A stretch of 16,281 bases of DNA from Alphaproteobacteria bacterium (GCA_015228695.1 JADGDA010000001.1:1-16281); one strand, 5' to 3'; counted from the stretch's first letter, positions 7,018 through 13,060 are shown. Numbers and translations are program-made. Notes: a model not told the origin generated them from the letters alone.

Positions 7018-7791
7018 TCAGATATAGCTGAGATAACTGACCCAGCCGGCTCCGGGACGCCACTGGTGAAGCTGGAACGCCACGGGATCACGCACCGGGC
7101 GGATGGTCGATCCGGGCGTCAGATCAAGGGCGAGACCGAACGAAACGCTGGGGGTGACGGTCACGGTGGTGCCGGCGAAGGGCGCATGAGCCGGACGATG
7201 CATGTGGCCGCAGAGGATGCGCTCCACATTGGGATGGGCGCGCACGACGTGCTCCAGCCCGTCGGCCCCGATCAACGCATCGGAGTCGAAGGCCGTCATG
7301 CCGGTGACGAACGGCACATGGTGCATGAACAGCAGGGTCGGCCGATTCGGCTGATCGTTCAAGACGGCGTCGAGCCAGGACAGCCGTTCTTCGCACAGCC
7401 GCCCCCCGGTCCGGCCCGGGTCCAGGGTGTCGACGGCGATCAGACGCACGGGAAAGGTCTCGACCGCGTAATGCAGGAAGGCGTCGGAAGCGGATGGGCA
7501 GGCGCTTTTCCCGAACACCGCCCACAGATTGGCGCGGTGATCGTTGTTGCCCGGAGCCACGAAGATCGGCACATCGAGTCTGGCCAGAATGGCGGACAGC
7601 TTCCTGTAATCGTCGGCGCCGCCGCAATGGACCAGATCGCCGCAGGCCAGCACCACATCGGGGCGGGGCGTCAGGGCGGCCAGGGCGTCGACGCATCGAT
7701 CGAGGGCGGCGAAGGTATCGGTGTCGCCGGGGCGGATGCCGTCGGCCCCCGGAGTGATGACGTGAAAATCGGAAACCTGGGCGATCAGCAT
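7018..7791 (-). CDS. CpdA-like calcineurin-type metallophosphoesterase
   Basis: Cytoplasmic dinuclear-metal phosphoesterase, 257 aa. All family motifs are present: DFH (D8, H10), CGDLVH (D52), GNND (N82), the His pair at 157-158, and GHMH (H196, H198). Length and motif spacing fit the class III cyclic-nucleotide phosphodiesterases (CpdA), which hydrolyse cAMP, but other substrates cannot be excluded. I chose ATG 7791 because it begins MLIAQVSDFH and GGAGAGG lies 6 nt upstream; a frame open to 7824 adds only Gly/Arg-rich residues. It sits 61 bp downstream of the SoxS-like gene and 41 bp upstream of DUF420. A functional tie to the oxidase or the sulfur genes is not evident. Confidence 0.88.
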   Translation of the reverse strand: MLIAQVSDFHVITPGADGIRPGDTDTFAALDRCVDALAALTPRPDVVLACGDLVHCGGADDYRKLSAILARLDVPIFVAPGNNDHRANLWAVFGKSACPSASDAFLHYAVETFPVRLIAVDTLDPGRTGGRLCEERLSWLDAVLNDQPNRPTLLFMHHVPFVTGMTAFDSDALIGADGLEHVVRAHPNVERILCGHMHRPAHAPFAGTTVTVTPSVSFGLALDLTPGSTIRPVRDPVAFQLHQWRPGAGWVSYLSYI

Positions 7792-7852
7792 GACGACCTC
7801 TCCACCGCCGCGCCGCTTCCCCACCGCGTGGAGCGGCGCCCTGAGTTTTCCA

Positions 7853-8213
7853 TCACGGCCTCAACTCGCGGATGGCGTCCCCGAGAAGCTGCCAGAAAGC
7901 GGATTCGCCCGGATAGCCGACGATCCGCGTCCGCTCGCGCCCCCCCCTCGACGACGACGAACGTCGGCGTGACGACGATGGGACGTTCCAGGGAAAAATC
8001 CCCTGGCGGAGGGATGCGCCCAACGATCGCGCGCAGGGGCAGAATCCTCCCCTCGTCCGTCTTTCCATAGACGGCCCCCACTTCCCGTTTCCACCTGGCG
8101 CACCAACCGCAACCGGGGTTGTCGAACATGACCAGCTCCGCCGACTCGGCGACGGAGGGGAAGAGCGGGACGGCGAGGACGACGGCGTGAAAAACGACGG
8201 AAAGGAGCCGCAC
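7853..8213 (-). CDS. soxS: SoxS-like periplasmic thioredoxin, apparently frameshifted
   Basis: Periplasmic thiol-disulfide protein resembling SoxS of sulfur-oxidising Paracoccus, which helps keep the Sox sulfur-oxidation enzymes active. A signal peptide (1 to about 24) precedes ELVMFDNPGCGWCARW, with the redox pair C35/C38 (CGWC) and the cis-proline at TPTF (82-85). The original frame reads into Arg-rich nonsense after residue 91 and would end at 7785, overlapping the next gene. Removing one base from the run of eight C (+ strand, 7940-7947) restores RERTRIVGYPGESAFWQLLG and a stop at 7853, giving 119 aa, the usual SoxS size and ending. The start is GTG 8213 with GAGAGGGGG before it. Either a sequencing/assembly error or a real slippage or pseudogene site. 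It is 61 bp from tusA and from the phosphoesterase. Confidence 0.75.
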
Positions 8214-8274
8214 CGCGCCCCCTCTCCCGCTCGGGTCACGCCACCGGACCCGTATTCCCTCGCCCGAGGCCGTC

Positions 8275-8502
8275 TCAGGCGGCCTTGATCTTGAACTTGA
8301 AAACGCCCGCTTCCTCGACGCTGCTGACCAGCTCGTTGCCGGTCTGACGGCAGAACGCCTCGAAATCCTTCACCGAGCCGGGGTCGGTGGCATGAACCTC
8401 AAGGACGCTTCCCGCGGCCAGGTCCTTGATCGCTTTCTTGGCGCGCAGGATCGGCAGGGGGCAGTTGAGGCCCTTGACGTCAAGCAGAGTGGTGTCGCTC
8501 AT
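8275..8502 (-). CDS. tusA: TusA/SirA family sulfur carrier protein
   Basis: Small cytoplasmic persulfide carrier, 75 aa, complete. The hallmark CPxP motif is C14-P-L-P17 in KGLNCPLPILRAKKAI; C14 carries the sulfane sulfur. The rest follows the two-layer alpha/beta TusA fold (LDVKGLNCP, SVLEVHATDPGSVKDFEAFC, FKFKIK). GGGGAGAGA lies about 5 nt before ATG 8502. In sulfur oxidisers TusA delivers cytoplasmic sulfur to the oxidising machinery and is often encoded beside dsrE2 and a rhodanese; dsrE2 is the next gene upstream (218 bp away), but no rhodanese is present here. That context favours a role in dissimilatory sulfur metabolism over tRNA thiolation (inference). Confidence 0.93.
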   Translation of the reverse strand: MSDTTLLDVKGLNCPLPILRAKKAIKDLAAGSVLEVHATDPGSVKDFEAFCRQTGNELVSSVEEAGVFKFKIKAA

Positions 8503-8720
8503 CGGTATCTCTCCCCGAAATGTGATCTTTTATGTTTGGCCGAAGGTCGTCCGCGCAAGGTTATGACGTGCATCCTCGCTTCCTGCAAGCGGGTTAGGCC
8601 CCCTCCCCGCAAGCAGGCCGGGAACGCCACGGGGCGGGCGGAAGGGACTCGACCGGCCAAGCCGGACGGGCGGCCGGGCGCCGCCCCCTCCCGCGCGTCC
8701 CGGGTTCCCCGGGCGGGCGG
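8503..8720 (-). other. Intergenic spacer between dsrE2 and tusA
   Basis: 218 bp with no supported gene. Very GC-rich, with short hairpins just past the dsrE2 stop, for example CCGGC-TTG-GCCGG read on the minus strand, and a CCGGG/CCCGG pair nearer the stop. None has a U-run, so I do not call an intrinsic terminator. tusA may be read through from dsrE2 or have its own promoter. Confidence 0.4.
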
Positions 8721-9209
8721 TCAGATGAACAGGTTGATGTCCGACGCGGAGGCGGTCTCGACGTAGGTCGCGGCCCCGGCGTACTCGAGTCCGTCGATCA
8801 TGTCGGACTGCTTGTATTCGAACAGTTCCATGGTCATCTGGCAGGCGATCATGCGGACCTCCGCCTCGACCGCCAGTTCGCGCAGTTCCTCGATCGAGGC
8901 CACGCCCTTCTTCTTGATCATGTCCTTCATCATGGCCGTGGCGAGGCCGTCCACGCCCGGCAGCGCGCCCAGGATGTTCGGCATCGACATGTGCATCCCC
9001 ATCATCGGCATTTCCATGGCGGCGTTGCCCAGGGTCGAAATCCGCAGGTCCAGCTTCTTCTTGCACAGGGCGAGGCCGTAGAAGGTGAAGAAAAGGGTCA
9101 CGTCCAGCCCCATGCTGACCGCGGTCGTGGCCAGAATGAACGGGGGGTAGCCCCAATCGAGCGTCCCCTTGGTCACGATAATCGACATGCTCTTGGTTTT
9201 TCCGGCCAT
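8721..9209 (-). CDS. DsrE2-type (DsrE/DsrF/DrsH-like) sulfur-relay protein
   Basis: 162-aa member of the DsrE-like sulfurtransferase family, which passes persulfide sulfur between carrier proteins such as TusA. Candidate sulfur-binding cysteines are C49 (LALCKKK) and C123 (MIACQMTMELF). The N-terminal MSIIVTKGTLDWGYPPFILATTAVSMG and the hydrophobic GLDVTLFFTFYGLAL stretch fit DsrE2, some members of which associate with membranes. A Met-rich stretch lies at 65-76 with seven Met in twelve residues. I chose ATG 9209, with GGAG 8 nt upstream; an in-frame extension towards 9326 lacks support. It is the first gene of the minus-strand set and is divergent from the tetraheme cytochrome. Pairing with tusA is the known dsrE2-tusA arrangement of sulfur oxidisers. 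Confidence 0.87.
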   Translation of the reverse strand: MAGKTKSMSIIVTKGTLDWGYPPFILATTAVSMGLDVTLFFTFYGLALCKKKLDLRISTLGNAAMEMPMMGMHMSMPNILGALPGVDGLATAMMKDMIKKKGVASIEELRELAVEAEVRMIACQMTMELFEYKQSDMIDGLEYAGAATYVETASASDINLFI

Positions 9210-9517
9210 CTTCGCATCTCCAACGGCAGTGCAGGCCCTGTCGGCCACCCGTCCATCGCCAGCCCGCCGCCCCACCCTCAGGAAATCAGGGCAAGCCGCG
9301 ACTCTGACAATGAAACCCGTCCCCAACGTTCAATAGAACGATGCTAAATTAGAATATCGCAATATACCGTGAAACGTTTCGTCAGCCAAGCGAAATACGA
9401 AACGGGGGGCGATATCTGGCGCGCCTCGGCGCAAAGTGGGCAAATGAGGGTTGACAGCGGGCGCCGCGCTGTCACATCTTGCGGTCAAATCATCAAGAAT
9501 ATCGGCGGGGGGGCAAG
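9210..9517. promoter_or_regulatory. Divergent control region between sulfur-relay and cytochrome genes
   Basis: 308 bp with no gene I can support. The middle (about 9331-9405) is strikingly AT-rich for this genome and probably holds the dsrE2 promoter(s). It contains the perfect palindrome GAAACGTTTC at 9371-9380, a second GAAACG at 9399-9404, and a direct repeat AATAT-CGC-AATAT at 9353-9365. The right part holds the promoter and inverted repeat listed separately. No known regulator site was recognised with confidence. Confidence 0.6.
9451..9479 (+). promoter_or_regulatory. Sigma70-like promoter with overlapping operator-like inverted repeat, upstream of the tetraheme cytochrome
   Basis: A consensus -35 TTGACA (9451-9456) is followed after 17 nt by a weak -10 (ACATCT, 9474-9479; CATCTT with 18-nt spacing). 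The spacer is occupied by the inverted repeat TGACAGCG-N7-CGCTGTCA (9452-9474), perfect over 8-bp arms. This is a typical place for a repressor or activator dimer. The coding start at 9518 is about 39 nt beyond the -10. Confidence 0.55.
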
Positions 9518-10102
9518 ATGTCGGGTGGCGTGGGTGCGTCCATTAAGAAGCTTTGGTCATGGTTCTGGCAGCCGAGCGCCCGGTATGCCTTGGGGTTTTT
9601 GCTGATCGTGGGCGTGGTGGTCGGCGGGGGCGGCGTGATTGCCTTCAGCATGGCCATCTCCCACACCAACACCACCGAGTTCTGTACCGGTTGCCACGAG
9701 ATGGCGGACCCGCCCCTCAAGGAATACCAGAAGACGCCGCACTACAGCAACCGCACGGGCGTCCGCGTGACCTGTCCGGACTGCCACGTCCCGCACAGCG
9801 GGTTCCCGATGCTGGTGGCCAAGCTGAAGGCGTCGAACGACGTCCTGCACACCATTCTGGGCACCATCGACACGCCCGAGAAGTTTGAGGCCCATCGCCT
9901 GGAAATGGCCGAAGGCGTCTGGGCCAAGATGAAGGCGACGGATTCCCGCGAGTGCCGGAGCTGTCACAAGTTCGAGGCCATGGACTACGAGTTGCAGGAC
10001 AACCGGGCCGCCAAGAAGCACCAGAAGGCCAGCGCCGAGAACGGCACCTGCATCGATTGCCACAAGGGCATCGCCCACAAGCGGCCTTCGGCGGCGGATT
10101 GA
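9518..10102 (+). CDS. NapC/NirT-type membrane-anchored tetraheme cytochrome c
   Basis: Quinol-linked periplasmic cytochrome, 194 aa. One N-terminal membrane anchor (about 24-47) is followed by four CxxCH heme motifs: CTGCH (56-60), CPDCH (86-90), CRSCH (146-150) and CIDCH (178-182). The first is CTGCHEM, the CxxCHxM pattern of NapC/NrfH, in which the methionine is associated with heme 1. Members of this family move electrons between the quinol pool and periplasmic redox enzymes. ATG 9518 follows a G-rich ribosome site (GGGGGGG, 5 nt away). No nitrate or nitrite reductase gene is adjacent; the neighbour downstream is fccAB, suggesting that this copy exchanges electrons with sulfide dehydrogenase or another partner (inference). 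Confidence 0.92.
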   Translation: MSGGVGASIKKLWSWFWQPSARYALGFLLIVGVVVGGGGVIAFSMAISHTNTTEFCTGCHEMADPPLKEYQKTPHYSNRTGVRVTCPDCHVPHSGFPMLVAKLKASNDVLHTILGTIDTPEKFEAHRLEMAEGVWAKMKATDSRECRSCHKFEAMDYELQDNRAAKKHQKASAENGTCIDCHKGIAHKRPSAAD

Positions 10103-10478
10103 TCCGTCGCCGCCCGCGGGGAGCTGGGGGGCTTTCTGCGGTATTGGGTCTTGTGTGGAATAGAGGCGCTTCTTTTTTTGTTCTGGAGTTGGTTGACAAC
10201 TCACTGTTGATACAGTCTACTTATGTTGGACGTCGGGTCGTCTTGTGGTGACCGTGACGTCCGCATCGGGTCCCGCCGCCATTTTCTTGCGGATCGTTCC
10301 ATGGTTATGGGGTGTTCCCGGGTGGGCTGCGGAGACGACGGAGCAGGGGGCTTCGCGCGGATTTTTTTCGCAAACCTTCGCGTCTGGCGCGGGGGTCCGT
10401 GTGGTGCCGTGCGTTGCGAGAACCGCCGGCGTTCGAACGGCATCGTGCCGTCGCGCCGGGAAGGCAGAGGGAGCAACC
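10103..10478. other. Long intergenic/leader region upstream of fccA
   Basis: 376 bp without a supported gene. It holds a T-rich stretch (10171-10179) with no convincing stem before it, the promoter at 10193-10221, and a leader of about 250 nt. A frame open from 10245 fuses in phase to fccA, but its residues are low-complexity Arg/Gly/Ala without motif, and a good signal peptide begins at 10479. A perfect 6-bp hairpin ACGGCA-TCG-TGCCGT lies at 10437-10451, 27 nt before the fccA start. Confidence 0.6.
10193..10221 (+). promoter_or_regulatory. Sigma70-like promoter upstream of fccA
   Basis: Consensus -35 TTGACA (10193-10198), a 17-nt spacer, and -10 TCTACT (10216-10221, 4 of 6 matches). The local sequence is AT-rich relative to its surroundings. 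It would give a leader of about 250 nt before fccA, so fccAB can be expressed independently of the tetraheme cytochrome gene. Confidence 0.5.
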
Positions 10479-11060
10479 ATGAAAATAAAAATGAGTCTGA
10501 TGGCGTTGTTGGGCGGGATGGTTTTCGGGGGGGCCGCCTTGGCGGAGCCCACTCCCGCCATGCTGGCCAACGCCTGCGCGGGCTGTCACGGGACCAACGG
10601 TCTCAGCGTCGGCCCGACGTCGCCGATCATCTCCGGGATGGCGTCCGAGTACTTCGTTGCCGCCATGGCCGCCTATAAGAAGGGTGAATGGCCGTCGACC
10701 ATCATGGGCCGGATCGCCAAGGGGTATTCCGACGAGCAGATCAAGGCGATGGGCGATTTCTTCGCTAAGCAGCCGTTTGTCCGCGCCGCCCAGAAGAACG
10801 ACGCCGCCAAGGCCAAGACCGGCGCGAAGCTGCACGAGGAATATTGCGAGAAGTGCCATGAGAAGGGCGGTTCCGCAGGCGAGGACGCCGGGGTGCTGGC
10901 CGGGCAGTGGATGCCGTATCTGGAGCACGCCATGGAGGACTACACGAGCGGCAAGCGTCCCATGACGAAGAAGATGCAGAAGCAGGTCGATCAACTCGTG
11001 CAGGATCACAAGCACGCGGGCGTCGAAGCTCTGGTCAACTTCTACGGCAGCGCCAAGTAA
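10479..11060 (+). CDS. fccA: Flavocytochrome c sulfide dehydrogenase, diheme cytochrome subunit
   Basis: Cytochrome subunit of periplasmic flavocytochrome c, which accepts electrons from the FAD of FccB when sulfide is oxidised. The protein is 193 aa. A Sec signal peptide (1-22, cleavage after AALA) is followed by two cytochrome c domains with CAGCH (33-37) and CEKCH (123-127). The spacing and size match diheme FccA (about 21 kDa in Allochromatium) rather than the monoheme form of green sulfur bacteria. Methionines such as M54 and M145 are possible axial ligands. ATG 10479 is preceded by AGAGGGAG. fccB starts 14 bp after the stop. The fixed order fccA-fccB and the neighbouring sulfur genes make the assignment firm. 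Confidence 0.93.
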   Translation: MKIKMSLMALLGGMVFGGAALAEPTPAMLANACAGCHGTNGLSVGPTSPIISGMASEYFVAAMAAYKKGEWPSTIMGRIAKGYSDEQIKAMGDFFAKQPFVRAAQKNDAAKAKTGAKLHEEYCEKCHEKGGSAGEDAGVLAGQWMPYLEHAMEDYTSGKRPMTKKMQKQVDQLVQDHKHAGVEALVNFYGSAK

Positions 11061-11074
11061 GGGGGACGGGCACA

Positions 11075-12373
11075 ATGTTTAAAGTCAATCGTCGCGATTT
11101 CATGAAGCTGACCGGCGGCGCCGCCGTGGTCGGCTCCGTCCTGGGGATGCCCCACATCGCCCGCGCCGCCGGCCAGAAGGTCGTCGTCATCGGTGGCGGC
11201 CCTGGTGGCGCCACCGCCGCCAAGTACCTGAAGATGGGCAATCCGGGGCTCGACGTCACCCTGATCGAGTCCGGCGACAGCTACGTCGCCTGCTTCCTCT
11301 CCAACGAGGTTCTCAGCGGCGAGCGCACCCTGGAGTCGCTCACCGTCGGCTTCGACGGTTTGAAGAAATACGGGATCACGGTCGTCAAGGACACGGCCTC
11401 GGCCATCGATCCGGCCGCGAAGAAGGTCACCACCAGCGGCGGCAAGACCTTCGATTATGACCGTTGCGTCGTGTCGCCGGGCGTCGAGTTCAACTACGAA
11501 GCCGTGGTGGGGTACAGCGAAGCCGCCTCGCACAAGGCTCCGCATGCGTGGAAGGCCGGTCCGCAGACCCTCCTCCTGCGCAAGCAGCTTGAGGACATGA
11601 AGGACGGGGGCACGTTCGTCATCGTGGCGCCGCCGAACCCCTTCCGCTGCCCGCCCGGCCCCTACGAGCGGGCGGCCCAGGTGGCCATGTACTTCAAGCA
11701 CAAGAAGCCCAAGTCCAAGATCATCATCCTGGACCCGAAGGACGACTTCGCCAAGAAGGGGCTGTTCATCAAGGCGTGGACCAGCCTCTACGGCTATGGT
11801 ACCCCCGACAGCATGATCAAGTGGGTCTCGGGGGCCGACGGTGGAAAGGTCGACAAGATCGACATGGAGACCCTGACCGTTTCCGCCCAGACCGAGGACT
11901 TCAAGGCCGACGTTCTGAACGTCATTCCGCCGCAGAAGGCCGGTCATATCGCCCACGTCGCCGATCTGGTGAACGAGAAGGGGTGGTGCTCGGTCAACAA
12001 GAAGACCTTCGAGTCGTCGAAGCATCCGGGCGTTCACATCATCGGTGACGCCAGCGACGCGACGACGATGCCGAAGTCGGCCTACTCGGCCAGTTCCCAG
12101 GCCAAGGTCTGCGCGGCGGCGATCATTGATCTCCTCGCCGGAAAGGAGCCCGGTGATCCGTCGTACGTCAACACCTGCTACAGCATCGCAGGCCCGGATT
12201 ACGGGTTCTCGGTCGCGGGGGTCTACACCTACGACGCCGAGAAGAACGAGATCGCGGGCGTCAAGGGCGCGGGCGGCCTCACTCCGGTCGATGCGAGCCC
12301 GGAGATGCTGAAGCGTGAAGTGGGTTACGCCCATAGCTGGCTGGCGAACATCGTCGCCGATAGCTGGAAGTAA
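11075..12373 (+). CDS. fccB: Flavocytochrome c sulfide dehydrogenase, flavoprotein subunit
   Basis: FAD subunit that oxidises sulfide to sulfur or polysulfide in the periplasm and passes electrons to FccA. The protein is 432 aa. A twin-arginine signal (NRRDFMK, 5-11; cleavage after A31) allows export of the folded, cofactor-loaded protein. The mature start AGQKVVVIGGGPGG carries the FAD dinucleotide motif. C73 in YVACFLSNE corresponds to the Cys that binds FAD covalently in Allochromatium (mature 42). C192 (FRCPPGP) and C368 (VNTCYS) match the redox disulfide (mature 161 and 337); subtracting 31 gives exactly those numbers. The C-terminal segment VDASPEMLKREVGYAHSWLANIVADSW is typical of the family. 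GGGGGAC precedes ATG 11075. Transcription ends at the terminator 20 bp downstream. Confidence 0.96.
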   Translation: MFKVNRRDFMKLTGGAAVVGSVLGMPHIARAAGQKVVVIGGGPGGATAAKYLKMGNPGLDVTLIESGDSYVACFLSNEVLSGERTLESLTVGFDGLKKYGITVVKDTASAIDPAAKKVTTSGGKTFDYDRCVVSPGVEFNYEAVVGYSEAASHKAPHAWKAGPQTLLLRKQLEDMKDGGTFVIVAPPNPFRCPPGPYERAAQVAMYFKHKKPKSKIIILDPKDDFAKKGLFIKAWTSLYGYGTPDSMIKWVSGADGGKVDKIDMETLTVSAQTEDFKADVLNVIPPQKAGHIAHVADLVNEKGWCSVNKKTFESSKHPGVHIIGDASDATTMPKSAYSASSQAKVCAAAIIDLLAGKEPGDPSYVNTCYSIAGPDYGFSVAGVYTYDAEKNEIAGVKGAGGLTPVDASPEMLKREVGYAHSWLANIVADSWK

Positions 12374-12393
12374 TTCCAACGGCACTCGGAGAG

Positions 12394-12429
12394 CGGCGGC
12401 TGGTCCCTGGACCGGCCGCCGTTTCTTTT
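12394..12429 (+). terminator. Rho-independent terminator of fccAB
   Basis: Left arm CGGCGGCTGGTC (12394-12405) pairs with GACCGGCCGCCG (12410-12421) around a 4-nt loop, giving 12 pairs with one G-U. The T-rich tail TTTCTTTT follows at 12422-12429. It starts 20 bp after the fccB stop. Confidence 0.9.
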
Positions 12430-12596
12430 CGGCTCCGCGGCGACCTGCGCCCACAGGATACGAAACGGGTCGTCCTTCTCTTCGGACGACAAGCGGCTCA
12501 GGTCTGGCGGCGGAGTCACCCGCATGTTGAACCGCCTTTACACCACTCTACTTCGGGCCGGATAAAGGTGAGGTCGAGAAGTTACGTTTGGGAGAT

Positions 12597-12622
12597 CCGC
12601 AATACGAATCATCGGATTGCGG
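12597..12622 (-). terminator. Hairpin just downstream of tRNA-Leu
   Basis: CCGCAAT (12597-12603) pairs perfectly with ATTGCGG (12616-12622). An inner CGA/TCG pairing extends the stem past one mismatch. It begins 13 bases past the tRNA CCA end on the minus strand. There is no clear U-run, so it may be a processing or transcript-end structure rather than a classical terminator. Nothing else is seen in 12430-12596. Confidence 0.4.
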
Positions 12623-12635
12623 ACGCGGTGTGTAT

Positions 12636-12720
12636 TGGTGGGGACGGCGGGACTCGAACCCGCAAGGCCGAGGCCGGGCGATTTTAAGTCGCCAGAGTTT
12701 ACCAATTTCTCCACGTCCCC
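12636..12720 (-). tRNA. tRNA-Leu (anticodon UAA), CCA encoded
   Basis: An 85-nt class II tRNA on the minus strand. The acceptor stem GGGGACG/CGTCCCC is perfect, followed by discriminator A and a genomic CCA (12636-12638). The D arm contains GGTAAAC. The anticodon arm is GGCGA-CTTAAAA-TCGCC, with TAA at positions 34-36. A long variable arm (around CGGCCTCGGCC), as required for leucine, precedes the T arm GCGGG-TTCGAGT-CCCGC. It reads UUA (and possibly UUG) codons, which are rare in such a GC-rich genome. Confidence 0.97.
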
Positions 12721-12738
12721 GCGTGGTCAGAAGTCGAT

Positions 12739-12767
12739 ATTCTTTCGTTTGTGGACAACTCTGTCAA
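12739..12767 (-). promoter_or_regulatory. Promoter of tRNA-Leu
   Basis: Read on the minus strand: a consensus -35 TTGACA (12767-12762), a 17-nt spacer, and -10 AAGAAT (12744-12739, 4 of 6). The -10 lies 18 nt before the tRNA 5' end at 12720, leaving room for a short leader that would be removed by RNase P. Confidence 0.65.
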
Positions 12768-12823
12768 TCGTGATGCCGGGCTTGATCAGGGGAATCGGGT
12801 GAGGGTTTGTTTTCCTAAAACCG

Positions 12824-12910
12824 CTCGTCACCCCCGCGAAGGCGGGGGTCCAGGGCCACGGAATCCGGTGCTTTGCGGCCCTGGATTCCCGCCTTCGCGG
12901 GAATGACGAG
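12824..12910. repeat. REP-like palindromic element 1
   Basis: Two 34-bp arms (12824-12857 and 12877-12910) are inverted copies around a 19-nt centre. Each arm is itself a small hairpin: GTCACCCCCGCG...GCGGGGGTCC on the left, GGATTCCCGCC...GCGGGAATGAC on the right. The two arms differ by compensating changes, so each small hairpin stays perfect. This type of intergenic palindrome is familiar from alphaproteobacterial genomes. Confidence 0.85.
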
Positions 12911-12946
12911 CCGTTTCGCGAAACAGGAGTCCTTCACCCGATGACC

Positions 12947-13057
12947 CTGTCGTCACCCCCGCTTCCTCCTCGTCACCCCCGCGAAAGCGGGGGTCCATGG
13001 CCACGGAAAGATCGGTGCAGGTGGCCTGGACCCCCGCTTTCGCGGGGGTGACGACAG
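12947..13057. repeat. REP-like palindromic element 2, with a partial extra arm
   Basis: Left arm 12969-13004 pairs with right arm 13021-13057, with one extra base in the left arm. Both halves are of the CCCCC/GGGGG subtype. A truncated extra copy of the arm start (CTGTCGTCACCCCCGC, 12947-12962) precedes the left arm and pairs equally well with the end of the right arm, so two alternative foldings are possible. The element stops 3 bp before the stop codon of the adjacent glycosyltransferase gene and may act as its 3' end structure. Together with element 1 it fills most of the gene-free stretch 12768-13060. Confidence 0.85.
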
Positions 13058-13060
13058 ATC

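Noticed and set aside
10165..10180. Intrinsic terminator after the tetraheme cytochrome gene
   Set aside because: There is a T-run but no convincing GC stem immediately before it.
10245..10478. N-terminal extension of FccA
   Set aside because: Adds 78 Arg/Ala/Gly-rich residues before a textbook signal peptide that begins at 10479 with a good ribosome-binding site.
12824..13057. Insertion sequence or CRISPR remnant
   Set aside because: No transposase frame, no terminal duplications that I can see and no regular spacers; the structure is that of REP-like palindromes.
12636..13057. tRNA-Leu as the attachment site of an integrated element
   Set aside because: No integrase, no repeated tRNA 3' end and no phage genes nearby; the REP elements lie upstream of the tRNA, not at its 3' end.
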